From Clostridium sp. CF012 (GTDB taxonomy: Bacteria; Bacillota; Clostridia; Clostridiales; Clostridiaceae), in contig NZ_JAHLEF010000001.1 in assembly GCF_018861755.1 (NCBI RefSeq), forward strand, positions 460,773 to 524,772: a stretch of 64,000 nucleotides of DNA. The letters are read 5' to 3'. A model generated the notes under the pieces. It ran no database searches, had not been told where the DNA came from, and saw nothing but the letters and a program-made list of their open reading frames with translations. This document shows, in pieces, positions 36,186 to 45,449 of the stretch. Within the stretch, counting starts at the first letter, position 1. Every line of letters begins with the position of its first letter. Made by a program: the position numbers and the translations under genes.

Positions 36186-37169
36186 TTAAATAGTGAACTT
36201 AACACCTGTAAGATCTTCACTAAGCTTCCATAATTTTTTAGCTAGTTCTGCATCTATAGCCCATGGACGAACGCCGCTCCCTTTAAGGCTATCGGCAGGA
36301 ACTGCTTCTGAGATATCCACATCTTCACAATAAACTCCTCCCATTCCATCTAATTGAGCACTAGTAGCACACCAAACACTAGTTGCTGCTCCTTGTTCTA
36401 TATTCTTGAATTGATCAGCGTTTTCATCTACTGAAGTCCTTTTGCCATTAATCTCAATTTGTTTTGGTGCAACTTTTTCATCATTATTAAACCTTCCAAT
36501 GCTTGTAGTCGGAATTAAACCTGGATGAACTGAAAATGCTCGAACACCATGGATTCTTGCCAATCTGTCCAATTCCACAGTAAACAGAACATTAGCAGAC
36601 TTTGATTGGGCATAGGCCTTCCACTTATCATATGACCTTGTTTCAAAGTTAGGGTCTTCGAAATTAACGCCTCCAAGGCGCTGGGCACGTGAGGAAACAG
36701 AAACCACCCTAGCACTGTCAGCCTTTTTTAAAGCAGTCCAAAGTCTTGCTGTTAATTGAAAGTGTCCAAGATGATTTGTTGCAAATTGAGATTCATATCC
36801 TCTCTTATCTCTCATTAGTGGTGAAGCCATGATTCCAGCACTATTTACTAAGATGTCTAGCTGCCTTTCAGAAGCTATAAACCGTTCTGCAAAGCTATCA
36901 ATAGAATCCGGGTCCATAAGGTCCAAATCTTCTAATTCAATATTGAGAATTCCTACTATTGCACTTTTTGCCTTAAGAGCATTTCTTGCTGGTACTATAA
37001 CTGTAGCGCCTGCTTCAGCTAATACTCTAGCTGTCTCCAATCCAATCCCTGAATAACCACCAGTAACAATTGCAAACTTCCCTTGTAAATTTATTCCTTC
37101 TATAGCTTCTTTTGCAGTTGTAGAAACTCCGTATCCTGAATGTATCGATTCTTGAATAGTATTTATCAT
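36186..37169 (-). CDS. Short-chain dehydrogenase/reductase
   Basis: 327 residues, AAGGAGAACAAT before ATG. Rossmann motif VTGGYSGIGLETARVLAEAG at about 35-54, NSAGIMASPL near 110, VSVSSRAQR with the catalytic serine near 155, and YAQSKSANVL with tyrosine and lysine near 186. The family reduces or oxidises alcohols and carbonyls with NAD(P)(H); this long form resembles retinol-dehydrogenase-like oxidoreductases. It is strikingly GC-rich for the window (33 of 60 in one line near its 3' end), unlike the merR gene beside it (19 of 60), so it is likely a recent arrival. Confidence 0.9.
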   Translation of the reverse strand: MINTIQESIHSGYGVSTTAKEAIEGINLQGKFAIVTGGYSGIGLETARVLAEAGATVIVPARNALKAKSAIVGILNIELEDLDLMDPDSIDSFAERFIASERQLDILVNSAGIMASPLMRDKRGYESQFATNHLGHFQLTARLWTALKKADSARVVSVSSRAQRLGGVNFEDPNFETRSYDKWKAYAQSKSANVLFTVELDRLARIHGVRAFSVHPGLIPTTSIGRFNNDEKVAPKQIEINGKRTSVDENADQFKNIEQGAATSVWCATSAQLDGMGGVYCEDVDISEAVPADSLKGSGVRPWAIDAELAKKLWKLSEDLTGVKFTI

Positions 37170-37234
37170 ATTGTTCTCCTTTTCTATGCATAACTTAATC
37201 TATAAAAGAAACTAAAATCTCTTATGATATACTT

Positions 37235-37265
37235 AGTATATCTTTTAGAGTACACTCTAAGTCAA
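37235..37265 (-). promoter_or_regulatory. MerR-type promoter with 19-base spacer
   Basis: On the minus strand TTGACT and TATACT are separated by 19 bases instead of 17, and the spacer carries the dyad TTAGAGT-GT-ACTCTAA. This is the classic form that MerR regulators activate by untwisting. It faces the dehydrogenase gene, 66 bases upstream of it. Confidence 0.85.
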
Positions 37266-37362
37266 TAGTAATTTTTAAAATATTGATTTATGATTATAGT
37301 AACCTTTATAATGTTTACAATACTTTAATATAAAACTACAAATTTTTTAAAGGAGAAAGAAT

Positions 37363-37761
37363 ATGAGTTATTCAATAAAAGAAGTCTCTCAAAAATTTAA
37401 TATGTCACCATACACATTAAGATACTACGAAAAGGAAGGTCTATTGCCTTACGTGCAACGTAATGACAATGGTAAGCGATTATATACAGATATTGATTTA
37501 GGATGGATTCAAATTGTGTGCTGCATGAAAGCCACTGGAATGTCTATTGCATATATAAAAAATTATATCAACCTTTGTACTAATGAAAATGATACCTTTT
37601 CTGAAAGGCGCGAGATTATACTTTACCAAAAAAAAGTAATCAAAGAGCAGTTAAAAAAATATAATGATCTTTATGAGTTCTTAGATGCAAAGTTAGATTA
37701 TTATGATAAAAAAATTTCCAAGGATGAACTAAAAAAGATCATTACTGAAAAAAATAAATAA
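37363..37761 (+). CDS. MerR-family transcriptional regulator
   Basis: 132 residues, AAAGGAGAAAG before ATG. The N-terminal winged helix SIKEVSQKFNMSPYTLRYYE then KEGLLPYVQRNDNGKRLY at 3-42 is typical MerR; a coiled-coil from about 75 to 125 forms the dimer. No cysteine cluster or large effector domain is present, so the ligand is probably sensed by the helical tail or is unknown. Divergent from the dehydrogenase and almost certainly its activator. Confidence 0.92.
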   Translation: MSYSIKEVSQKFNMSPYTLRYYEKEGLLPYVQRNDNGKRLYTDIDLGWIQIVCCMKATGMSIAYIKNYINLCTNENDTFSERREIILYQKKVIKEQLKKYNDLYEFLDAKLDYYDKKISKDELKKIITEKNK

Positions 37762-37951
37762 TTGGTTTTATCATATACTATAAAAATTCTACAACATTAC
37801 ATCTTCTATACCATCCGTTGGGAAACTTTAATAGTTACATCTGACTTACAGGTATATATCTATCTATTAAGCAATTACCTACAACTGTAAATTAAATAAT
37901 ATATGAATTATATCAATTTCATCATCTTTCATAAATAGAGCCAGAACCTAA

Positions 37952-38009
37952 ATAAAAATAGGGCATTGTACTTAAAATCAATTATGAAATTAAGTAACAA
38001 TACCCTATT
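37952..38009. terminator. ppdK terminator
   Basis: AATAGGGCATTGT and AACAATACCCTATT form a stem with a long A/T-rich loop; T runs follow on both strands, so it can end ppdK (minus) and the merR-type gene (plus). The rest of 37762-38071 is AT-rich, no gene seen. Confidence 0.8.
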
Positions 38010-38071
38010 CTTTTTACAGTTCTGATAGCCTCAAACGCTCACTATACAAGGTTTTTCAAGCTATATTCATT

Positions 38072-40708
38072 TTATTTTTTTCTTGGATTGTTTACTTCAG
38101 CTTGTGCAGCTGCAAGTCTTGCAACTGGAACTCTGAATGGTGAACATGATACATAATCAAGTCCAACATTATGACAGAATTCAACAGAAGATGGGTCGCC
38201 ACCGTGTTCTCCGCATATTCCAAGTTTTATATTTGGTCTAGCCTGACGTCCAAGTTCAACCGCCATTTTAATAAGTTTGCCTACGCCTACTTGATCTAAT
38301 TTTTGGAATGGATCAAATTCGTAAACTTTCTTTTCATAATAATGTTTTAAGAAGGTTGCTGCGTCATCTCTAGAGAATCCAAAAGTCATTTGTGTTAAAT
38401 CATTTGTTCCAAATGAGAAGAATTCAGCTTCTTTTGCTATTAAATCAGCAGTAAGAGCTGCTCTTGGTATTTCAATCATTGTACCAACCATATACTTTAA
38501 ATCACTGCCCGTTTCAGCTATGATTTGATCTGCTATTCTTACTACTATATCTTTAACATATTTTAATTCTCTAACTTCTCCAATTAGAGGAATCATTATT
38601 TCTGGAACAATATTGTATCCTTTTCTATTCTTAACATCTATAGCAGCTTCAATAACTGCTCTAGTTTGCATTTCGGCTATTTCTGGATAAGATACTGCAA
38701 GTCTGCATCCTCTATGGCCCATCATTGGATTAAATTCATGTAATGATTCAACCGTAGTTTTAAGCTCATCAAAAGTTATTCCCATATCAATAGCGAGTTC
38801 CTTTATATCTTCATCATCATGTGGTAAGAATTCATGTAGTGGTGGATCTAGGAATCTTATTGTAGCTGGTCTTCCAGCAAGTTCTTCATATATTCCTATA
38901 AAGTCTTCTCTTTGCATTGGCAATAATTTTTCAAGCGCTACTCTTCTTGCTCCTTCTTCTTTTGCAACAATCATTTCTCTTATGCCCATTATTCTATCAG
39001 CATCAAAGAACATATGCTCTGTTCTACATAGCCCTATGCCTTCTGCTCCATATTTAACTGCTTGCGCTGTATCCTTTGGAGTATCTGCATTAGTTCTAAC
39101 TTTAAGACTTCTTATCTCATCAGCCCAACCCATAAATGTTTCAAAGTAACCGCTTATTTCAGGCTCAACTGTTTTAATTACTCCAGCATATACATTTCCT
39201 GTACTTCCGTCCATTGAAATAAAGTCACCTTCATTATATGTTATTTCTCCTATTTTGAAAGTTTTCTCTTTTTCATTAACTTTTATATCTCCACAACCAG
39301 CAACACAACAAGTTCCCATTCCTCTTGCAACAACTGCAGCATGAGACGTCATTCCACCTCTAACTGTTAATATACCTTCAGATGCAATCATGCCTTCAAT
39401 ATCTTCTGGTGAAGTTTCAAGCCTTACAAGGACAACTCTATCTCCAGCTTCGTGCTGTGCTTTTGCATCTTCTGCTGTAAAGCAAACCTTTCCACAAGCA
39501 GCTCCAGGAGATGCTGGCAAACCTTTGGCAATTACTGTAGAGTTCTTTAAATCCTCTACATCAAAGTTAGGATGAAGCAATGTATCTAGTTGTTTTGGGT
39601 CAACCTTCATCATAGCTTGCTCTTTTGTTAACATTCCATCTTCCACCAGTTCCACAGCAATTTTTAATGCAGCTTGCGCTGTTCTCTTGCCGTTTCTTGT
39701 TTGAAGAAAATATAATTTCCCATCTTCAATTGTAAACTCCATGTCTTGCATATCTTTGTAGTGAGCTTCAAGAGTGTTAACAATTACCATAAACTCGCCA
39801 TATACTTTTGGCATATCTTTTTCAAGTTGTGATATATCTTGTGGTGTTCTTATTCCTGCAACAACGTCTTCACCTTGTGCGTTCATTAAATACTCAGCAT
39901 AAATTCCTTTTTCTCCAGTAGATGGGTTCCTTGAGAATGCAACACCAGTTCCTGATGTATCTCCCTTGTTACCAAATACCATTTCTTGAACACTTACTGC
40001 TGTTCCCCAACTACCTGGAATATCATTTAATCTTCTATACACATTAGCACGAGGATTATCCCATGATCTAAATACTGCAGTAATAGATTCTATTAATTGA
40101 CTTGTTGGGTCACTTGGAAATTCCTCGCCTTTATCTTCTTTATAAAATTCTTTAAATTGCCCAACTAATTTTTTCAAATCATTAGCATCGAGCTCAGTAT
40201 CGAATTTCACCCCTTTTTCTTCTTTCATATTATCCATAATATTTTCAAAGTTTCTTTTTTCAACGCCCATAACAACATCAGCAAACATTTGGATAAATCT
40301 TCTGTAAGAATCATAAGCAAATCTTGGGTTATTTGTTAGCTTTGCCATAACTTCTACTGTTTCATCATTTAATCCAAGATTTAAAATTGTATCCATCATT
40401 CCAGGCATTGATGCTCTTGCTCCGGATCTAACTGATACAAGTAATGGATTTTCTAAACTTCCAAACTTCTTACCTGTAATTTTTTCAAGATCAGCCATTT
40501 TAGAATGTATTTCATTAACAATTTCAGATGCAATTAATTGACCATCTTCATAGTATTTATTACAAGCTTCAGTTGTTACTGTGAATCCCTGTGGTACTGG
40601 AATTCCAAGGGTGGTCATCTCTGCAAGGTTTGCACCTTTTCCACCTAGAAGATTTTTCATTGAGGCATTACCTTCGCTAAAAAGGTAAACATATTTTTTG
40701 TTTTCCAT
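38072..40708 (-). CDS. ppdK: Pyruvate, phosphate dikinase
   Basis: Interconverts pyruvate + ATP + Pi and PEP + AMP + PPi. 878 residues from MENKKYVYLFSEG, GAAGGGG upstream. N-terminal nucleotide-binding domain GGKGANLAEMTTLGIPVPQG near 24-43; phosphohistidine in GGMTSHAAVVARGMG near 450; PEP-binding barrel with GLCRTEHMFF near 560, MMGHRGCRL near 665, and the catalytic cysteine in ICGEHGGDPSS near 830. Complete. A CcpN-like HTH-CBS protein lies immediately upstream, as in other Firmicutes. Its 3' end has been copied twice into the neighbouring accessory zone. Confidence 0.97.
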   Translation of the reverse strand: MENKKYVYLFSEGNASMKNLLGGKGANLAEMTTLGIPVPQGFTVTTEACNKYYEDGQLIASEIVNEIHSKMADLEKITGKKFGSLENPLLVSVRSGARASMPGMMDTILNLGLNDETVEVMAKLTNNPRFAYDSYRRFIQMFADVVMGVEKRNFENIMDNMKEEKGVKFDTELDANDLKKLVGQFKEFYKEDKGEEFPSDPTSQLIESITAVFRSWDNPRANVYRRLNDIPGSWGTAVSVQEMVFGNKGDTSGTGVAFSRNPSTGEKGIYAEYLMNAQGEDVVAGIRTPQDISQLEKDMPKVYGEFMVIVNTLEAHYKDMQDMEFTIEDGKLYFLQTRNGKRTAQAALKIAVELVEDGMLTKEQAMMKVDPKQLDTLLHPNFDVEDLKNSTVIAKGLPASPGAACGKVCFTAEDAKAQHEAGDRVVLVRLETSPEDIEGMIASEGILTVRGGMTSHAAVVARGMGTCCVAGCGDIKVNEKEKTFKIGEITYNEGDFISMDGSTGNVYAGVIKTVEPEISGYFETFMGWADEIRSLKVRTNADTPKDTAQAVKYGAEGIGLCRTEHMFFDADRIMGIREMIVAKEEGARRVALEKLLPMQREDFIGIYEELAGRPATIRFLDPPLHEFLPHDDEDIKELAIDMGITFDELKTTVESLHEFNPMMGHRGCRLAVSYPEIAEMQTRAVIEAAIDVKNRKGYNIVPEIMIPLIGEVRELKYVKDIVVRIADQIIAETGSDLKYMVGTMIEIPRAALTADLIAKEAEFFSFGTNDLTQMTFGFSRDDAATFLKHYYEKKVYEFDPFQKLDQVGVGKLIKMAVELGRQARPNIKLGICGEHGGDPSSVEFCHNVGLDYVSCSPFRVPVARLAAAQAEVNNPRKK

Positions 40709-40803
40709 TCCATACAACCCCTTCGATTATAAATTATATATGATAATAGGTATAAATTGTCCAATGCAGAACAAAAGTACCCACTTTCACTCACTTCAGT
40801 TAT

Positions 40804-41445
40804 TTAGCCATTTTCACCCATTTTTACAAATAATCTTGTGATATTAGTTTTGGATATTTTACCCACAACTTGAAATGTTTCTTTCCCATTTTCAAATTTT
40901 CTTTCTACCACAGGTAAACTGTCTACTTCGTGCTCTATAATTTTCTGTGCGGCTAAATAAATACTATCTTCTTTTTCAACAAGCACTATATTGGGCATTC
41001 TAGTCATTATAATTCCTACAGGTACCTTGTGCATATCTGTTCCACCCATAGCCATTTTTAGAAAGTCTTTCCTTGATACTGCCCCTACTAAACTGCCCTT
41101 ATTATGTATAAATAAAGTACCTACATCATTCAAAAACAAGTGCACTATAGCATCATAAACCATTGTTTCTTCTGTCGCCATTACAGGTTCTGACATTACA
41201 TCCTTAACCTTAATATTTCTTATATAATCATAAACTAAACTATAAGAGGGTTTCTTTGAATACATATATCCTACCTTAGGCCTTGCGTCTAAAATACCTG
41301 TCATTGTTAGTATTGCCAAATCTGGTCTTAGTGCAGCCCGCGTTACCCCTAGCTTATTTGCTAAACGTTCACTGGTAATAGGTGGATTTTCTTTAACTAA
41401 TCTTATAATCTCTTCTTGCCTTGGTGTTAGTTTTATTTTTCCCAC
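40804..41445 (-). CDS. CcpN-like HTH-CBS regulator
   Basis: 213 residues. N-terminal HTH (LTPRQEEIIRLVKENPPITS then LANKLGVTRAALRPDL) at 6-45, then two CBS domains: VKDVMSEPVMATEETMVYDA near 78 and VGIIMTRMPNIVLVEKEDSI near 143. This is the layout of Bacillus CcpN/YqzB, which represses gluconeogenic genes; its position next to ppdK fits control of the PEP/pyruvate node. The start is GTG with AGAGG almost touching it, a poor site, so translation may be weak or the true start may differ. Confidence 0.88.
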   Translation of the reverse strand: MGKIKLTPRQEEIIRLVKENPPITSERLANKLGVTRAALRPDLAILTMTGILDARPKVGYMYSKKPSYSLVYDYIRNIKVKDVMSEPVMATEETMVYDAIVHLFLNDVGTLFIHNKGSLVGAVSRKDFLKMAMGGTDMHKVPVGIIMTRMPNIVLVEKEDSIYLAAQKIIEHEVDSLPVVERKFENGKETFQVVGKISKTNITRLFVKMGENG

Positions 41446-41796
41446 CCTCTTTCTATTTTAACTTACTTATCATGATATATAATTTATATATTTGCAATAT
41501 TAGAAATACAAACGATTGCATAAACTACTATTATACTATAATTTTACATACCATTTGTAACATTGTACCACATTTTTAATATATAATGTAGGGTTTTTTA
41601 AGGATTTTTTGTTTAAAAGGATAAAATATTCCTATACCATTAATTGGCTATTAACAATATTTAGATAAACTCATGCAAATAGTTAAATTTTCCCTTATAT
41701 AAAGCCAGCAAGTGTCAATTGCTGGCTTTATATAAGGGAAAATCATATTAGTGGAGTTCTAAAAGGTGAAAATAATAAACAAAATCATTGCATTTA
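41446..41796. other. Intergenic region with a 25-bp perfect hairpin
   Basis: Arms 41687-41711 and 41719-41743 are exactly complementary across a 7-base loop (GTGTCAA); core AAAGCCAGCAA/TTGCTGGCTTT. T and A runs at the outer ends let it terminate the DUF4342 gene on the minus strand. The rest should hold the promoter of the CcpN-like gene. No other gene seen. Confidence 0.75.
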
Positions 41797-42408
41797 TTAT
41801 TTTTCTTCTTTATCTTCTACGTTATCTTCTTCTTTTTCCTTATCAAATTTCACAGTATATTGGTATACATTTTCATTACTACCATCTTTACTATTTTTGC
41901 TAAAGGTATCTTTTGTGTCATTGTATTTTTCTTTTACCTCTTCACTCATATCGTTCATCTTATTTTTCATGTCTTCAACTGTATTTTTTATAATTGTGTT
42001 AACTACTTCTACTGAACCATCTGCTTTAGTTATTTCAATAGTAACCTTTGTAAGTACTGCTGTTAACAATCCAAGACCAATTAGAATAGGATTATATAAT
42101 CCTACTAAGCCTGCAGCAATACCGGCATTGACAGGTATGTCTATAACTACATTATCATCTTTTTTTACTTTTATCCTTGTAACATTTCCTTTTCGCACAA
42201 TATCTTTTATTGTTGTTACAAGTTCATCCTTAGTAGAATACATTTCTTCCATGTTAAATTTATTAAATCTTTTTTGTTTGGCTTCAATATAAATGAGTGC
42301 GTTAACTACGTCACTATCGCATTCTTCTAACGCTTCCTTAGCCTCAGTATATGATACTCCTGTTCTCTCTTTGATGATGTCAATCTTTTCTAGTGTAATT
42401 TCTGACAT
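41797..42408 (-). CDS. DUF4342 protein with UBA-like N-terminus
   Basis: 203 residues from MSEITLEKIDIIKER, AGGAGGATG upstream. Residues 1-40 (IDIIKERTGVSYTEAKEALE then ECDSDVVNALIYIE) resemble a UBA/TS-N three-helix domain as in EF-Ts and NAC. The middle DUF4342 part, VTRIKVKKDDNVVIDIPVNA, is followed by a glycine-rich hydrophobic helix (AAGLVGLYNPILIGLGLLTA) and an E/K/N-rich tail. Possibly membrane-associated. Function unknown. Confidence 0.8.
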   Translation of the reverse strand: MSEITLEKIDIIKERTGVSYTEAKEALEECDSDVVNALIYIEAKQKRFNKFNMEEMYSTKDELVTTIKDIVRKGNVTRIKVKKDDNVVIDIPVNAGIAAGLVGLYNPILIGLGLLTAVLTKVTIEITKADGSVEVVNTIIKNTVEDMKNKMNDMSEEVKEKYNDTKDTFSKNSKDGSNENVYQYTVKFDKEKEEDNVEDKEEK

Positions 42409-42451
42409 TAAAATCATCCTCCTTATAATTTTTCTTCGTTAAAACTCTTTA

Positions 42452-43201
42452 CTAATTGTTATATTCTCTTAAATAATCAAACATTTCTAGGCTCTTTGGC
42501 TTTCGTGTATAATTTTGGGAAATGATAATAGATAAAATTTTATATAACTCAAGCTTAGATGCTTTAGACACAACTATTCTATTAATTTTATCCATACCGA
42601 AATTATTTAAGAATTTCAATGTATTATATGTAGGGTTTGAAATATATATACTATTTACCTTCTCACAATCTTTACAAATAGGACCATAAGATTGTAAATC
42701 GATATTATTAGATATTGTTATTTTTTTTCTACATCTAACGCATTGTTCAAAATTCAATCCATAACCTGTTGCCTTTAATAGTTTTGTTTCAAATGCTCTT
42801 GCTAATATTTCTATATCCATAACGTCATTTTTTATAAAATAGAAAGCACTAACAAGATTTTTAAAAAGTTCACTATTAACATCTTCATTTTCCATGGCTA
42901 TATCAATTAACTCATTAAAATAGGAGGCATACGTAATTGTGGTAAGATCCCTTAGCAATTGCTGAAAAGAATCTATAATTGTAACTTCATTTATTGTATA
43001 CAAATTTCTACCTTTAAAAAGTATAAATTCTGCATAGCAGCAAGGTAATGTAGATGAAACATATTTACTTTTATTTTTCCTTGCACCCTTTGCTATGGCT
43101 GTTATTTTACCAAAATCCTCAGTAAAAAGCCAAACTAGCTTGTCAGTTTCTTTAAACTCTTGCGTTTTTATGACAATCGCTCTAGTTTTTAAAATTGCCA
43201 T
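42452..43201 (-). CDS. recO: DNA repair protein RecO
   Basis: 249 residues. N-terminal OB fold (TRAIVIKTQEFKETDKLVWL then FTEDFGKITAIAKGARKNKS) at 6-45, helical middle, and a four-cysteine zinc site CVRCRKKI...CKDC near 150-178. RecO anneals strands and helps RecR load RecA at gaps. Start 11 bases after era ends; this era-recO order is conserved. Confidence 0.96.
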   Translation of the reverse strand: MAILKTRAIVIKTQEFKETDKLVWLFTEDFGKITAIAKGARKNKSKYVSSTLPCCYAEFILFKGRNLYTINEVTIIDSFQQLLRDLTTITYASYFNELIDIAMENEDVNSELFKNLVSAFYFIKNDVMDIEILARAFETKLLKATGYGLNFEQCVRCRKKITISNNIDLQSYGPICKDCEKVNSIYISNPTYNTLKFLNNFGMDKINRIVVSKASKLELYKILSIIISQNYTRKPKSLEMFDYLREYNN

Positions 43202-43212
43202 AAAATCATCCC

Positions 43213-44094
43213 CTACTTATACCCTAATTCTTTCAAAATACTTGAAGTATCTCTCCACTCTTTTTTCACCTTTACCCATAATCTTAGATTTACTTTTTCT
43301 CCTAAAAATTTCATCACATCTTGTCTTGCATAAGTAGAAATTTGCTTAAGTGTTTTTCCACCTTTTCCAATTATTATACCCTTGTGCGAATCTTTTTCAC
43401 AAAGCAAATTAGCTTCAATATGATACATATTTCTATCATCTCGCTTCATGGAGATGATTTCTATTGCTATTCCATGAGGTACTTCTTGGGATAATAGCTT
43501 CAAAGCCTTTTCTCTTATTATTTCAGTAATTATAAATCTTTCTTGTTGGTCTGTAATCATATCCTCTGGGTAATACAATGGTCCCTCTGGAATGTTCTCC
43601 ACTACAAGTTTAGTAACTATATCAACATTTTTACCTTTTATAGCTGCAATAGGTATTATTTCTTTAAAGTTAAAATACTCAGAATAACTCTGAATAGTTT
43701 TAGCTACTCTCTCTTGAGTATTTTCATCAATTTTATTGACTAATAAAAACACTGGAATTTTACTGTCTTTTAGTTGTTCAAGAATATGCATATCACCTTT
43801 GTCAATTTCATCACCTGGTGTAGTTATAAATAAAATCACATCTACTTCACTTGTAGATTGCTGTGCTACTTTAACCATATATTCTCCTAGTTTATGCCTA
43901 GGTTTATGCATTCCTGGAGTATCTACAAATATTATTTGAGAATCCTTAGTTGTTAAAATGGTTTGTATATTATTTCTTGTAGTTTGGGGTCTATTAGACA
44001 CAATTGATAATTTTTCCCCCATAATGTAATTTATTAATGTAGATTTCCCTACATTAGGTCTTCCGATAATAGTTACGAATCCCGATTTAAACAT
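43213..44094 (-). CDS. era: GTPase Era
   Basis: 293 residues. G1 GRPNVGKST at 11-19, G3 DTPGMHKP near 58-65, G4 NKID near 120; C-terminal KH domain with [15 protein letters not shown] near 252, which binds the 3' end of 16S rRNA. Needed for 30S assembly. AGAAGGAGGATAT before ATG. Full length. Confidence 0.97.
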   Translation of the reverse strand: MFKSGFVTIIGRPNVGKSTLINYIMGEKLSIVSNRPQTTRNNIQTILTTKDSQIIFVDTPGMHKPRHKLGEYMVKVAQQSTSEVDVILFITTPGDEIDKGDMHILEQLKDSKIPVFLLVNKIDENTQERVAKTIQSYSEYFNFKEIIPIAAIKGKNVDIVTKLVVENIPEGPLYYPEDMITDQQERFIITEIIREKALKLLSQEVPHGIAIEIISMKRDDRNMYHIEANLLCEKDSHKGIIIGKGGKTLKQISTYARQDVMKFLGEKVNLRLWVKVKKEWRDTSSILKELGYK

Positions 44095-44148
44095 ATATCC
44101 TCCTTCTGGTTATCTTAAGTAAATAGTATTTAACAATATTTTTCTATC

Positions 44149-44547
44149 TTACTTTAATAAGTCTTCTTTAGTAAACGCGCCTGGTAATATTTCTTCCATA
44201 GTCTTTATTATATAATCATTTTCACTTTTTACTAATATAATATTAATATCTTTTGTGGCAAATTCTACTATAACTTGTCTGCAAATACCACATGGATAGG
44301 TATGAGTGGACATATCACCAACTATTGCTATAGCTTTAATTTTTTTATGTCCCTCAGATACAGCTTTAAAAATTGCAGTTCTTTCAGCACAATTAGTAGC
44401 ACCATAAGAGGCATTTTCTATGTTGCATCCAGTATATATTGAGTCATCTTCTGTAATAACTGCTGCGCCTACTTTGAATTTTGAATAAGGCACATAAGCA
44501 TTTTCTCTAGCATCTATTGCAAGTTTAGCTAACTTTTTATAATCCAT
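44149..44547 (-). CDS. cdd: Cytidine deaminase
   Basis: 132 residues from MDYKKLAKLAIDAREN, with AGGGGTG 5 bases upstream. Tetrameric zinc type: NIENASYGATNCAERTAIFK with the catalytic glutamate near 55 and PCGICRQV near 86 giving three cysteine ligands. Salvages cytidine and deoxycytidine to uridine forms. Part of the dgkA-cdd-era-recO run. Confidence 0.96.
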   Translation of the reverse strand: MDYKKLAKLAIDARENAYVPYSKFKVGAAVITEDDSIYTGCNIENASYGATNCAERTAIFKAVSEGHKKIKAIAIVGDMSTHTYPCGICRQVIVEFATKDINIILVKSENDYIIKTMEEILPGAFTKEDLLK

Positions 44548-44687
44548 TAATACACCCCTACACAATTAATTTAATGCACATAATAATAAATAACAATTAG
44601 AAATCACGTATACCAATTATATCATTAAATAATAGTATTTCAATAATATTATACATTATATTTTATTGGACTGAAATGAACAAGATT

Positions 44688-45386
44688 TTATCCTAAAACT
44701 TTAAATAATAATAAAGTTAATAAAGTCCCAAAAATACCTCCAAAAATAACTTCTAAAATAGAATGAATTTGCGAATCAACTCTACTTTGTGCAACGATTA
44801 CAGCTAGCAAATAAGATAATACCATAATTAGTGGTTCAGTAGTTAATAGGGTTATAGCTGTTGCTACTGAAAAAGCTATAGTACTGTGACCACTTGGCAT
44901 TCCTCCCCTAAATGGAGTTCCCTCATCATAAATTGACTTAACTACTACCGCCGCAATACAAACTATGACTAGTATAAAGAATACCGTGTCAGGATTAGAT
45001 TTTTTAAGCTTTGCCATCATAGTTCTATTAAAAGGGGTTAATCTATCCCAAAATATCACATAGCCTACAAGGACTGAATTTATAGCTGTTACTAGCACTG
45101 CACCTGCAGCAACATTCTTAGCAATTTTGGCTAGTGGGTGATAAAAATTTGTTGTAGCATCTATGGCACATTCTACAGCAGTATTTATCATCTCAGCCAC
45201 TATAACCAAAGTTATAGTCATGGTGATAATCAAAAGCTCTATTCTTGATAAATCATAAAAAAAAGTGGCAGACAGCACTATTATTGTAGCTATCATATGT
45301 ATCTTCATATTTCTTTGTGTTCTAATGGAATAAATAATTCCTTCAATAGCGTAATTAAAACTATCAACCAATTTTTTAACTTTCAT
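44688..45386 (-). CDS. DgkA-PAP2 fusion: undecaprenol/diacylglycerol kinase with phosphatase domain
   Basis: 232 residues from MKVKKLVDSFNYAIEG, AAGGTGG before it. Residues 1-115 are a Gram-positive DgkA (undecaprenol kinase type): SIRTQRNMKIHM and VIVAEMINTAVECAIDATTN with its metal-binding glutamate and asparagine. Residues 130-232 are a PAP2 phosphatase-like domain with GGMPSGHSTIAFS near 160 and RVDSQIHSILEVIFGG near 200. About seven membrane helices. Kinase and phosphatase in one chain suggests recycling of lipid carriers. The family layout also occurs elsewhere in Clostridia; substrate inferred. Confidence 0.88.
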   Translation of the reverse strand: MKVKKLVDSFNYAIEGIIYSIRTQRNMKIHMIATIIVLSATFFYDLSRIELLIITMTITLVIVAEMINTAVECAIDATTNFYHPLAKIAKNVAAGAVLVTAINSVLVGYVIFWDRLTPFNRTMMAKLKKSNPDTVFFILVIVCIAAVVVKSIYDEGTPFRGGMPSGHSTIAFSVATAITLLTTEPLIMVLSYLLAVIVAQSRVDSQIHSILEVIFGGIFGTLLTLLLFKVLG

Positions 45387-45449
45387 ACTCAACCACCTTT
45401 AAAAATATTGTAAGTAATCCAATACTATATAAATAATTATTAATATGCT

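Noticed and set aside
40804..41445. Pyruvate, phosphate dikinase regulatory kinase (YqfL/PpsR)
   Set aside because: The protein has an HTH and two CBS domains, not the kinase/phosphorylase fold; it matches CcpN.
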